A stretch of 31,321 bases of DNA from positions 1 through 31,321 of the forward strand of contig CANQHT010000003.1 in NCBI GenBank assembly GCA_947623705.1. The letters run 5' to 3'. How positions within the stretch are numbered: the first letter of the stretch is position 1; every line of letters begins with the position of its first letter. This stretch comes from an uncultured Bacilli bacterium (GTDB taxonomy: Bacteria; Bacillota_I; Bacilli_A; RF39; UBA660). Shown in pieces: positions 8,026-16,201 of this stretch. The notes below the pieces were generated by a model, which was not told the origin of the DNA, searched no databases, and worked only from the letters and a program-made list of their open reading frames with translations. The position numbers and the translations under genes were made by a program.

Positions 8026-9687
8026 ATGAAGATAGATTTTGAACATGAATTTTTAGATCATATTTTAAGTAGAGGATATGAATATTTTATTAATGATACA
8101 GTAAGTAATGTCGAAATAAATGGTAATGATGTTAGTGCTATAGTAAGGGGAAATCAAGATTACAAAGTAAATTTAAAAATTATTGATAATTTTTTTGCTG
8201 GTGGAGAATGTACTTGTCCTTATTATGAATCTAATGATTATTGTAAACATATGGCTGCGGTACTTTATTATTTAAATGAAAATAAATTGTGGAAGCCAAA
8301 TGGCCAGTATAATTTGCAAGATATTGTGGATAAAGTCAATCAAAAAGATTTAAGAAAATTTCTTTATAATAATCTAATTAACAATACAGTGTTATTCAAT
8401 AGATTTCGATTAGAATTTATTAATTATTTTCCTAAATTGTCTAAAAAAGATTACCAAAGAAAAATATACCAAATTATTGATATGTGTAGTGATCGTCATG
8501 GTTTTATAGATTATAATAATACCTTAGAATATGAACATCTTATGTTTGATTTTATTAGGGAAGCAAGAAAATTTATAGATGATAAAGATTACGAAACAGC
8601 ACTCACAATTGTTACTACTATATTAGATTCAATTCCTAATACAAGTATTGATGATTCAGATGGTACAACTAGTGAGGTATCGGAAGAGGCTATTGAAATA
8701 ATTTTGGAAATTTTAAATGAAGTTAATAGTAAAGAAAGTTTTATTTTAAAGGAAATACTAGATTATGTATTTAAAGAAATAAAAACTAATAGATTACATA
8801 ATTATTGTATAGATTTAAATTCAATTATAGAGTGCTTTATTGAAGATGAATTCTATTTGGACGATATCAAAAAAGCCTTAGAAAAAGCTTTAGACAATTT
8901 TAAAGATGAAATTTATTTTTCAAATAGAGAAAATTATGTAAAATATTTGCTAAAAATACATGAATTAAAAGGGGAAAATGATCAAAAAATTAAAATTTTA
9001 GAAAAGTATTCGTATGATTCGACTATTTTGTTAGAGTATATTGATGAAATAATTAAAAGCAATAATTCTGAATTAGCCATAAAAACATTGAATGAAAAAT
9101 TAGATGAAAAAACTCGCAATAGTAAGATTTATGCCAAAAAATTAGCGGAAATATATTTAAAAAATAATATGATAGATGAATACACTGATATTTTATATAA
9201 AATTTTTTATGAATTTGATAAGTATGATATAGATACTTATCGTAAAATTAAAGGACTTTATTCTAATAAAGATTGGAATATTGAAAAAAATAAAATTATT
9301 AATGCTATAAAGAATGATATGTATTATAATGAAAAATTAAATCAAATATTTATAGAAGAAAAAATGTATGATGAATTATTTTCAAATATCTGTGATAATA
9401 ATATGAATCATATAAAAAGATATGAACAATATTTGCTTCCTAAATATAAGAAGGAATTATTGAGTATTTATAAAAAATGTTGCTTAAATGATGCTGAAAA
9501 ATCATGTAGCAGGAGTAATTATAAAGCAGTTGCTAGTGAAATAAATTATATGGTAAAAATAGATGATAATAAGGAAATAGTTAAATCGCTATTAAAAGAA
9601 ATTGATGAAAAATATTTACAAAATAGACCTGCTATGTTAGATGAATTTAATAAAATAATAAAAAATTTAAATGAGTATATAAATTAA
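8026..9687 (+). CDS. SWIM zinc-finger protein with helical repeats
   Basis: A 553-residue cytoplasmic protein. Residues 62-75 hold a SWIM zinc finger, CxCx8CxH (C62, C64, C73, H75), followed by MAAVLYYL. The rest, about 100-550, is helical, with TPR-like repeats and pairs such as 'YAKKLAEIYLKNNMIDEY'. SWIM domains bind zinc and usually contact DNA or proteins; in bacteria they occur in SWI/SNF-type operons and in stand-alone TPR proteins like this one. The AGGAGG ribosome binding site overlaps the stop codon region of the preceding gene, with only 7 nt between genes, so the two are co-expressed. Specific role unknown. Confidence 0.8.
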   Translation: MKIDFEHEFLDHILSRGYEYFINDTVSNVEINGNDVSAIVRGNQDYKVNLKIIDNFFAGGECTCPYYESNDYCKHMAAVLYYLNENKLWKPNGQYNLQDIVDKVNQKDLRKFLYNNLINNTVLFNRFRLEFINYFPKLSKKDYQRKIYQIIDMCSDRHGFIDYNNTLEYEHLMFDFIREARKFIDDKDYETALTIVTTILDSIPNTSIDDSDGTTSEVSEEAIEIILEILNEVNSKESFILKEILDYVFKEIKTNRLHNYCIDLNSIIECFIEDEFYLDDIKKALEKALDNFKDEIYFSNRENYVKYLLKIHELKGENDQKIKILEKYSYDSTILLEYIDEIIKSNNSELAIKTLNEKLDEKTRNSKIYAKKLAEIYLKNNMIDEYTDILYKIFYEFDKYDIDTYRKIKGLYSNKDWNIEKNKIINAIKNDMYYNEKLNQIFIEEKMYDELFSNICDNNMNHIKRYEQYLLPKYKKELLSIYKKCCLNDAEKSCSRSNYKAVASEINYMVKIDDNKEIVKSLLKEIDEKYLQNRPAMLDEFNKIIKNLNEYIN

Positions 9688-9696
9688 GGGTTAGAA

Positions 9697-10143
9697 ATGG
9701 AGATTATTATGGAAGATTATGAATTATATGAAGAAAAATTAGAGAAAAATTATAAAAGAAATGAAAAATTTTTGAAAATATTTGAAAAATGGTTAAATGC
9801 ACAAAATTTAGCCCCTAAAACGATTAGAAAACATTTAAATAATATTGATTTATATATTAATAATTATTTAAATTACTATGAAGTTACGAATATGGAAGAA
9901 GGCGTACATATGGTATATATGTTTTTAGATGATTGGTTTATTAGAAAATGCTTATGGTCAAGTGAAACATCAATTAGAGAAACATCAGCAAGTATTAAAA
10001 AATTTTACCAATGTATGAGTGAAAATGGCTATGTAAAGTTTGAAGATTATCAATTTTTATGTCGGGAAATAAAAGATAATATGGCTGAATTTATAAATTC
10101 TTTAATGGTATATGAACAATATGATGATGATGAAATTTGGTAA
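9697..10143 (+). CDS. Orphan integrase core-binding-like (SAM-like) domain protein
   Basis: A 148-residue, fully helical protein. The segment FEKWLNAQNLAPKTIRKHLNNI (about 28-49), followed by a helical region and IKKFYQCMSENGYV, resembles the N-terminal SAM-like core-binding domain of tyrosine recombinases, here with a 'DDWFIRKCLWSS' insert. No catalytic domain (R-H-x-R...Y) follows, since the ORF ends soon after. Similar short 'recombinase-like' proteins are found in Bacillota beside SEC-C and YkgJ-type genes, so this is probably a stable family and not a truncated integrase. The start is ambiguous: ATG 9697 (AAGGG, 6 nt upstream) or ATG 9709 (GGAG, 6 nt upstream). It lies 9 nt after the SWIM gene, in the same operon. 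Confidence 0.65.
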   Translation: MEIIMEDYELYEEKLEKNYKRNEKFLKIFEKWLNAQNLAPKTIRKHLNNIDLYINNYLNYYEVTNMEEGVHMVYMFLDDWFIRKCLWSSETSIRETSASIKKFYQCMSENGYVKFEDYQFLCREIKDNMAEFINSLMVYEQYDDDEIW

Positions 10144-10164
10144 TAAATTGTGTGAGGTAAAAAG

Positions 10165-10659
10165 ATGTTAGATATTAAAGATTTAGAAATAAAAGCCAAT
10201 GAAAAATTAGAGGAAAATTACAAATTTAGAATTTTTTTAAAAAATCATGCTGATGATAAAGAACTTGATGAGCAATTTAAAATGTTACATAATAAATATT
10301 TTAAAAATTATGATTGTAGCAAATGCCGTAATTGTTGTAAAGTTTTAGGCGTATCTATGAGTGATGATGAACTAGATAAAATATGTAAACATTATAATTG
10401 GAATAAAACAGAATTTAAAAATAAATATTTAAAAGAACATTATGGCGAATATATTGCCCGTCCTTGTCCATTTCTTAATGCTGATAATAGTTGTAGGATA
10501 AAAGAATGCTTACCAAAGTCTTGCCAAGATTATCCTTATACTAATAAAGATGAAAGACTATATAGTTTACTTACAGTAGTTAATAATAGTAAAGTTTGTC
10601 CAGTAGTATATAAAATCTTAGAAGATTTAAAAGAAATATATAAATTTAAATGTAGATAA
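10165..10659 (+). CDS. YkgJ-family cysteine-cluster protein
   Basis: A 164-residue protein with the YkgJ-type metal or Fe-S cluster pattern: CSKCRNCC (C51, C54, C57, C58), RPCPFL (C101), C110, C115 and a final C120 followed by DYP. The N-terminal 45 residues are a helical extension. The family (old name UPF0153) is thought to bind zinc or an iron-sulfur cluster, and no reaction has been shown. It sits 21 nt after the preceding gene and 9 nt before the next, with GAGG-type ribosome binding sites at both starts, in the middle of the cluster of metal-binding proteins. Confidence 0.85.
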   Translation: MLDIKDLEIKANEKLEENYKFRIFLKNHADDKELDEQFKMLHNKYFKNYDCSKCRNCCKVLGVSMSDDELDKICKHYNWNKTEFKNKYLKEHYGEYIARPCPFLNADNSCRIKECLPKSCQDYPYTNKDERLYSLLTVVNNSKVCPVVYKILEDLKEIYKFKCR

Positions 10660-10668
10660 AGAGGTAGT

Positions 10669-12273
10669 ATGGAAGAATTAGTAAAAAAATTATATGATAA
10701 TCCTGATGAATTTAATTATGATGCAGTAAAAGAAATTAGAAAAAATAAAGGTAAAATTAATAGTTATTTATTAGCGGAATTAGATAAAAATATTACAAAT
10801 TATAATAATGAAGAAGGATTTTCTATTTTTGTCGATTATGCTTTATTTTTACTAGCGGAATTTAAAGAGAAGAAAACGTTTCCATTGATATTAAAATTAT
10901 TATCAATTCCAAATTTGGAACACAAAGACATTGGTGATGGCATAATGGAAAAATTATTTTCAATTATTGTTAGTGTCTTTGATGGTGATTTTGAAGGATT
11001 AAATGCTATTATTGAAAATAAAAATATTGATTATACTATTAGAAGTCGAGTAATCGAAACTTATACTTATTTTTATAATAAAGCAAAAATAATTAATAAA
11101 AAAGATTTAATTGCTTACTTGAGAAAAATAATTGATTTATATGAATATGATGATGATATTTATGATGCGATTTTAACAATAATTATTAATACGCGATTAA
11201 TTGAAATGATACCGGATGTTCAAAAGATGTTTGAAAATGAGGCAATTGATTATTTTGTCAGAGGTGGTTATCCAGAATTTATTGATTATTTATTTGATTA
11301 CGAAGATGATTTAGATGATTTTGATGTAATAGATAATGTTGAAGATAATATGGCTTGGTGGTATTGTTTTAAAAAAGATAAAAATGAGCGCGGATTAGAT
11401 GAAGAAAAATTTAAAAATGTCTTAAAAACAGACTTAAAAAAATTTATTCTACATGATTTAGAAAACCATGTGGTGGATTACTCTGATGTAGGAAGAAATG
11501 CCCCTTGTCCTTGTGGCAGTGGTAAAAAATATAAAAAATGCTGTCTGAATAATGTCTCCAAAAACTTACCTTATCAAAAATATATTAATGAATCTTTAAG
11601 AAACTATCCTAAGAAAAATAACAATAAAGATGAATTAGATTTTTATACTGTATATGATGCCGAAAGAATTGCTATTGATACATTAATGTATAAGGCCTTA
11701 AAAGAAAAGCATATCCCTATGTATATTAAAAGAGATATATTAAAAGAACATAAAAATGACTTTGCAAATTTAGATAAAGCTTATCAATTAATAAAAGAAC
11801 TAGTTCAAAAGAGAAATATTAAAACAATTGATGAGTATGATGAAAAAGTAAGTATTCATTTTAGTTTATATTCTTTCTTTAAATATTATACTGATTTAAT
11901 AATTGAAAAGATTAATAATGAAAATAAAGATTATTTAGAAAATTTAAAAGAAATTATTAGTTATTTTTATACAACCTTTATCGTAGATGAAGAATGGGAA
12001 TATCTTTACTTAGATAGAATTAACCATTATTATTTATTTACTAAGAAATATAAAGAAGCAATTGAATTTTTTGAAAGTAAACTTAATAATAAAAAGATTA
12101 AATATGATGTTTGTAATTATTTATTTAATTTATATTCATTAGTTTATAAATATGGTGAATGGCTTAATAAAATGAATGATATTATAGATAATGAAAAAGA
12201 TAAGAAATTGAAATGCGAACTCACCAATTTAAAAAGGCGTTGTCTTGAAGATGAAGAATATGAATACGAGTAA
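10669..12273 (+). CDS. DUF1186-like protein with internal SEC-C motif
   Basis: A 534-residue protein. Residues 1-235 are HEAT-like helices of DUF1186 type, including 'FPLILKLLSIPN' and the typical FxxGGYPEFIDYLFD stretch near 196-210. An acidic linker follows, then a SEC-C zinc motif, VGRNAPCPCGSGKKYKKCC (C280, C282, C291, C292). Residues 330-534 are again helical, TPR-like, and end in an acidic tail. The SEC-C motif is the zinc module at the end of SecA, where it helps contact SecB and ribosomes, and it is also found in many stand-alone proteins. A central position with helical repeats on both sides is unusual; it is more often at the C-terminus, so this could be a fusion of two cluster-type proteins. 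Confidence 0.8.
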   Translation: MEELVKKLYDNPDEFNYDAVKEIRKNKGKINSYLLAELDKNITNYNNEEGFSIFVDYALFLLAEFKEKKTFPLILKLLSIPNLEHKDIGDGIMEKLFSIIVSVFDGDFEGLNAIIENKNIDYTIRSRVIETYTYFYNKAKIINKKDLIAYLRKIIDLYEYDDDIYDAILTIIINTRLIEMIPDVQKMFENEAIDYFVRGGYPEFIDYLFDYEDDLDDFDVIDNVEDNMAWWYCFKKDKNERGLDEEKFKNVLKTDLKKFILHDLENHVVDYSDVGRNAPCPCGSGKKYKKCCLNNVSKNLPYQKYINESLRNYPKKNNNKDELDFYTVYDAERIAIDTLMYKALKEKHIPMYIKRDILKEHKNDFANLDKAYQLIKELVQKRNIKTIDEYDEKVSIHFSLYSFFKYYTDLIIEKINNENKDYLENLKEIISYFYTTFIVDEEWEYLYLDRINHYYLFTKKYKEAIEFFESKLNNKKIKYDVCNYLFNLYSLVYKYGEWLNKMNDIIDNEKDKKLKCELTNLKRRCLEDEEYEYE

Positions 12274-12293
12274 GAAAGAAGGATGTGATTTAG

Positions 12294-12725
12294 ATGGAAA
12301 AAACAGAGTGTACAATAGCGGATGTTCTTATGGATATACACGATAATCAATGTTTGTTTTTAAAAACTGATACAATGGAAATAGTTAATCCTTTCGATTA
12401 TTTAAAAAAATATTTACCTAAAAAGCCAACGGAAGAGGATTATAAAAAACTACCTACTATAGAATCTTTAAATATATATCAATTACCAAGTTATAAATTT
12501 ATAGAACATAAAAATATTATGTCAGAGTTTACCCATAGTATTTTTGATAAGGAAATTAGAAAAGAATTATTTTATACATTAAGAAATTATAATTATATGG
12601 ATAAATTTTATGATTGTTTAAAAAAACATAAATTATATGATGAATATCGTGATTATGCTAAAGATTATTATAATTTTGTATTTAGAATTTGGTGTGAAGA
12701 AAATAATATTAAAATAGGAAAGTAA
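12294..12725 (+). CDS. UPF0158-like protein
   Basis: A 143-residue protein matching the general shape of UPF0158: a helical start, YQLPSYKFIEHKNIMSEF (about 63-80), a central helix where family members read 'aL.G.gAFrrFkd', here LFYTLRNYNYMDKFYDCLKKH, and the ending FVFRIWCEENNIKIG. The terminal WCEENNI segment is the clearest family mark. No function is known for UPF0158 proteins. AGAAGGATG precedes the ATG. It follows the SEC-C gene by 20 nt and continues the same operon. Assignment by pattern only. Confidence 0.65.
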   Translation: MEKTECTIADVLMDIHDNQCLFLKTDTMEIVNPFDYLKKYLPKKPTEEDYKKLPTIESLNIYQLPSYKFIEHKNIMSEFTHSIFDKEIRKELFYTLRNYNYMDKFYDCLKKHKLYDEYRDYAKDYYNFVFRIWCEENNIKIGK

Positions 12726-12736
12726 CAAGTGTTACT
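12721..12736 (+). other. Small hairpin at the end of the UPF0158-like gene
   Basis: AGTAAC-AAGT-GTTACT is a 6-bp perfect stem with a 4-nt loop that overlaps the stop codon. No T-run follows, so it is unlikely to be a full terminator; it may be an RNA processing or attenuation site within the operon. Confidence 0.35.
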
Positions 12737-12773
12737 AAAGTTTAATTACTGAGGATTATAGAAAGTTAAAAAA

Positions 12774-13505
12774 ATGGATAAAGAAAGTTTTAAAATAGAA
12801 TTAAGTAAAGAATTAAAAAATTTATCTATTAATGAAATTAAAAATTTAATAAATGAATTAGTAGATAAATTACCCGCAAATTATTATGAATATATAATAT
12901 GTAAAATTAAATATTTTAAAGATGAAAAATATGAATTAGATGAAGATACATTAAATAAATATAACAAAATACTTGTTGATTTTGAAAGAATAGAAAATGG
13001 CGATGTCTGTTTTAAAAGTTATTCTTATGAAACTGGTACTTATAGTTATTATGATGCCGATGAAGATTATGTGTACTATCCTTCTAATGAACTTAAAAAA
13101 ATTTTAATTGATACTTATTATTTAATAAAAAAATTAGTTTTATATAAAGAGTATAGTAAAGTTATTACCTTATTTGAATCTATTATTAATACTAATTATA
13201 CTTGTGAAGAATATGGTGATCCGGAATATGATGATTCAGATGAGGTTTATGATACTTATGGTGTAGATTTTAATGATATAAAAGATGATTTAGGAATTGA
13301 TTTAAATCAAGCGTGTATATATGCAATATATTCTTTAATAATGTGTGATAAATCTGATAAGTTAGAAAAAATTTGGAAATATACTGAAATTTGTAATGTA
13401 GAGATAAAAGATGTTTTAAATATTGGTATAGAAAAGATAAATAATTTTGATCAATTTTATAATGAATGGTTAAAATATACTGAAAAAAAGAAGAAAAAAA
13501 TTTAG
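12774..13505 (+). CDS. Unknown acidic helical protein, possibly a truncated SWIM-partner paralogue
   Basis: A 243-residue protein with no recognised domain. It has a helical N-terminus (1-75), an acidic Tyr/Asp-rich patch (SYYDADEDYVYYP, near 100-112, and EEYGDPEYDDSDEVYD, near 145-162) and a helical end. The layout 'LVLYKEYSKVITLFESIIN' then 'NQACIYAIYSLIM...' resembles the helical region of the SWIM protein at 8026 ('IDDKDYETALTIVTTILDS' then 'SEEAIEIILEILNEV'), but the zinc finger is missing. It ends in a poly-Lys run (EKKKKKI) encoded by an A-tract, a spot prone to frameshift. I found no continuing frame beyond it. The ribosome binding site is weak (GAAAG). Function unknown. Confidence 0.6.
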   Translation: MDKESFKIELSKELKNLSINEIKNLINELVDKLPANYYEYIICKIKYFKDEKYELDEDTLNKYNKILVDFERIENGDVCFKSYSYETGTYSYYDADEDYVYYPSNELKKILIDTYYLIKKLVLYKEYSKVITLFESIINTNYTCEEYGDPEYDDSDEVYDTYGVDFNDIKDDLGIDLNQACIYAIYSLIMCDKSDKLEKIWKYTEICNVEIKDVLNIGIEKINNFDQFYNEWLKYTEKKKKKI

Positions 13506-13539
13506 AAAAGATGAAAGTAATATAGAGGGTGTGGTTGAA

Positions 13540-14463
13540 ATGATTTATATAACTGGTGATACACATAGAGATTTTGAAAGACTTTATAATAATACATTTA
13601 ATAAAGATGATATGGTAATTATATTAGGAGATGCTGGTATTAATTATTATTTAGATGAAAGAGATAGAAAACTTAAAGAAAATTTAAATAAATTAAATAT
13701 AAAATTATTTTGTATTCAAGGTAATCATGAAGAAAGGCCAGAAAATATTGCAACATATAAAGAAATCGATATGTTTTCTGGTAAAGTATTTATAGAAGAT
13801 GATTTTCCTAATTTAATTTTTGCTAAAAATGGGGAAACATATAATATTGATGGTTATAAAGTTTTAGTTATTGGAGGGGCTTATTCCATAGATAAAAATT
13901 ATAGATTAATTTATGGTTATGAATGGTTTAAAGATGAACAATTAAGTGAAGAAGAAAAAGAAGCTATTTTAAATAAATATACTCATCAACATTTTGATAT
14001 TATTTTATCTCATACGTGTCCTAAAAAATATGAACCAACAGAAGTATTTATGAAGGGAATAGATCAGTCAAAAGTGGATAAATCAATGGAAAATTTTCTA
14101 GATAAAGTTGAAGAAAATATTAATTATGAAAAATGGTATTGTGGACATTTTCATACGGAAAAGAAAGTTGATAAAATAGAGTTTATGTTTGGGAGAATAA
14201 AAGTTTTTAATAAAGATGAATATTATCCTAAATATGATAAAAATGGTTATGAAATAATAAGAGATTATTGTATGCAAGATGAAGTTATGGCTAAAGATGA
14301 TATTTGTTGTCCTGTATGTAGATCAAATAACATATTAATTCAAAAAGGTGATGGTTTTAAGATTAATGGGCCTGATTTTATTGCGTTAATTTGTCATAAC
14401 TGTCAAAAAGTTTATGGGTTTAGTGATGTTAAGTACTATCCGAATTGTCCAAAAGAATTATAG
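13540..14463 (+). CDS. Metallophosphoesterase with C-terminal zinc ribbon
   Basis: A 307-residue calcineurin-like phosphoesterase. The metal-binding blocks are complete: GDTH (6-9), GDAG (30-33), GNHE (61-64), SH (157-158) and GHFH (202-205). Residues 257-288 add a zinc ribbon with CPVC and CHNC pairs (C257, C260, C285, C288), an unusual tail for this family. It would hydrolyse phosphomonoester or phosphodiester bonds with two metal ions; the substrate is unknown. I chose ATG 13540 because GAGGG (13525-13529) sits 10 nt upstream, whereas the in-frame GTG at 13531 is only 1 nt from it. It is the last gene of the cluster, 34 nt after the previous one. Confidence 0.85.
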   Translation: MIYITGDTHRDFERLYNNTFNKDDMVIILGDAGINYYLDERDRKLKENLNKLNIKLFCIQGNHEERPENIATYKEIDMFSGKVFIEDDFPNLIFAKNGETYNIDGYKVLVIGGAYSIDKNYRLIYGYEWFKDEQLSEEEKEAILNKYTHQHFDIILSHTCPKKYEPTEVFMKGIDQSKVDKSMENFLDKVEENINYEKWYCGHFHTEKKVDKIEFMFGRIKVFNKDEYYPKYDKNGYEIIRDYCMQDEVMAKDDICCPVCRSNNILIQKGDGFKINGPDFIALICHNCQKVYGFSDVKYYPNCPKEL

Positions 14464-14484
14464 ATAAAGATAATTTTGATATAA

Positions 14485-14514
14485 GTGTACACAAACTGTC
14501 AAATTTAGTCAAAT
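14485..14514. promoter_or_regulatory. Palindrome and direct repeats upstream of the gene at 14569
   Basis: GTGTACAC (14485-14492) is an 8-bp perfect palindrome. Just downstream GTCAAAT occurs twice, at 14498 and 14508, exactly 10 bp apart, so both face the same side of the helix. They lie just upstream of the promoter and could bind a regulator. Confidence 0.3.
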
Positions 14515-14536
14515 ATATAGAAATAATTAAAAAATA

Positions 14537-14545
14537 TGGTATAAT
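14537..14545 (+). promoter_or_regulatory. Extended -10 promoter for the gene pair at 14569
   Basis: TG-G-TATAAT is a consensus extended -10 (hexamer 14540-14545). There is no clear -35. AAGGA and the ATG at 14569 follow. Confidence 0.6.
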
Positions 14546-14568
14546 CATAATGTAAGGATGTGGAAATT

Positions 14569-15198
14569 ATGAACGAAAATCACGAATTTGAAAATAAATC
14601 ACAACCAACAATCCAAACTCAACAAGATGCCCAAAAAGTTCAAGAGCAATTACTGGAAAAGAAAACACAAATTATTGAAGATGCTCCTAAATTATCTTTA
14701 GCAATAAAAAATGCTCCATTTTGTTTAGAGGCTTTATTTGAACATGATGGAACTCCCAAAGGTGATTTTACAGTTACTGATAGATTTAGAAAAAAAGTAG
14801 TGCTTGCTTTTAAACATCCCCATCATAAATATCCTGAAGGCGAAATATATTTTGGTAAAGGTTATGCATCTTCAAATGAGTTTTTAATTCAAGCAACACC
14901 CACTTTTTTAACTGATGAAGAATTAGAATATTTACAATCTCATCGGAGATTAACAAAAAAGATAGGTGATACAGAAATTGAATTTATTCCCCCAATGTTG
15001 CAAAGAGATGATTATCCAGTAAGAGTAGAAAAATATAGAGAAAGAATTGGGGAATCAAAAGAAAAAATTCAAGAATTGACAAGTATTATCCAAGAAATTG
15101 AGAAAATAAAACCTAGACTTCCTATGGGAACATATGAAGTTATGATTGAAAAGCCCGAAGAAGAAAAACAAGATAAGCCAGGTTTTTCATCTAGATAG
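14569..15198 (+). CDS. Unknown soluble protein
   Basis: I do not recognise this 209-residue protein. The first 40 residues are Gln/Glu-rich and probably disordered or coiled. A compact segment (about 45-140) contains FCLEALFEHDGTPKGDF, HPHHKYPEGEIYFGKGY and ATPTFLTDEELEYL. It is followed by a helical coiled-coil-like stretch (KYRERIGESKEKIQELTSII) and a charged tail. No signal peptide or membrane helix. The ATG at 14569 is preferred over the in-frame GTG at 14560 because AAGGA (14554-14558) is 10 nt before the ATG but only 1 nt before the GTG. It is co-transcribed with the next gene, 11 nt downstream, from its own promoter. Confidence 0.65.
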   Translation: MNENHEFENKSQPTIQTQQDAQKVQEQLLEKKTQIIEDAPKLSLAIKNAPFCLEALFEHDGTPKGDFTVTDRFRKKVVLAFKHPHHKYPEGEIYFGKGYASSNEFLIQATPTFLTDEELEYLQSHRRLTKKIGDTEIEFIPPMLQRDDYPVRVEKYRERIGESKEKIQELTSIIQEIEKIKPRLPMGTYEVMIEKPEEEKQDKPGFSSR

Positions 15199-15209
15199 GA
15201 AGCACTTAC

Positions 15210-16007
15210 ATGGAAAAAGTTAAGTATAATATTGCTATACAAACATATATGGAAGTGTTTGACTATTTAATAACTAACAATCTTTTTGTTTATGATTCTG
15301 GCAGGGATTTTTTAGCATCAAGAATTAAGATTGATGAGTATGGTTTTGTTGAGGAAACGCAAGTTAGAAGAGGAGTTTGGAATGAAGAACATCTCAATCA
15401 AAAAAGAGTGCCTGCTCTTAGGGTACTTAAAGTTATAACTGATATTATTGATGATTTACTTTTAAAAGCAGATGTTCCAACTAGTCCAGATGCTAGATAT
15501 GCTTATATTCATGATTTAAAAGCAAAAATGGGTGGTCAAAAAAGTTATTATTCTTCTTATCAAGAAGTATTAGATATATTTAAAAAAGTATATAATGGTC
15601 AAGAATTAATGTATAGTACTGATGGAAAAATTGTTGATCTTGCATTGTTAAGATATAAACAAATTGCTGATAAATTTGCAAAAATGACACCACTTGAAAA
15701 AAGAACAATTGAATGTTATGCGAAATTAGAAGAAGAACTTGTTAATTATACAGCTAATTTATTGCTTGTTGATGAATATGGATATTCTTTGGATGATTTA
15801 CATAGAAGGACATATGATGGCCATGATTCAAGTGTGAAATTTGCTAGTAAAAATACTGAAGTTGATTGGGATATGTTTAAAGAATGTATTACAGATAGTT
15901 ATGCATATTTGAAAGAAGAAGGAAAACTTGATTTACATGGGACATTTAGTCCTTGGGATGAGAATCCTTATAAGTCAGAATTAGGATTAGATGGAATGAC
16001 AAAATAA
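15210..16007 (+). CDS. Unknown helical protein, partner of the preceding gene
   Basis: A 265-residue, mostly helical soluble protein that I do not recognise. Segments that stand out are RRGVWNEEHLNQKRVPALRV (about 53-72), a long helical middle (MTPLEKRTIECYAKLEEELV) and the ending LHGTFSPWDENPYKSELGL. No catalytic motif, signal peptide or membrane helix is visible. It starts 11 nt after the stop of the 209-residue protein, with AGGAAG upstream, and ends just before a strong terminator, so the two form a self-contained unit and their products may act together. Compared with the cluster to its left it is less Asn/Lys dominated. Confidence 0.65.
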   Translation: MEKVKYNIAIQTYMEVFDYLITNNLFVYDSGRDFLASRIKIDEYGFVEETQVRRGVWNEEHLNQKRVPALRVLKVITDIIDDLLLKADVPTSPDARYAYIHDLKAKMGGQKSYYSSYQEVLDIFKKVYNGQELMYSTDGKIVDLALLRYKQIADKFAKMTPLEKRTIECYAKLEEELVNYTANLLLVDEYGYSLDDLHRRTYDGHDSSVKFASKNTEVDWDMFKECITDSYAYLKEEGKLDLHGTFSPWDENPYKSELGLDGMTK

Positions 16008-16025
16008 GAATATAATTTTATTATT

Positions 16026-16068
16026 GAGACTATTGGCAAAATAATTTTGTTGATAGTCTTTTATTTTG
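16026..16068 (+). terminator. Strong intrinsic terminator
   Basis: The arms at 16026-16042 and 16044-16060 pair over about 15-17 bp, with G-U wobbles in place of mismatches (GACTATTGGCAAAAT against ATTTTGTTGATAGTC). A T-rich tail, TTTTATTTT, follows. It ends the unit at 14569-16007. Confidence 0.8.
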
Positions 16069-16126
16069 AAAAAAATAATTTAAAAATATATAGCTAGATA
16101 ATTAAGAATATTTATTAAGCAAAAAG

Positions 16127-16170
16127 TTTGTGATAGTATATTTTAGATATTTTTAGTATATTATCACAAA
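16127..16170. terminator. Hairpin between convergent genes, probably bidirectional terminator
   Basis: TTTGTGATAGTATATT (16127-16142) pairs with AGTATATTATCACAAA (16155-16170) over 16 bp with two wobble pairs. T-runs follow on both strands (TTTTT at 16171 on the plus strand, CTTTTT on the minus strand). It lies between the plus-strand gene ending at 16007 and the minus-strand PIN gene ending at 16202. Confidence 0.75.
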
Positions 16171-16201
16171 TTTTTCTAAATACATTTTAAAACAAAAAAA
16201 T

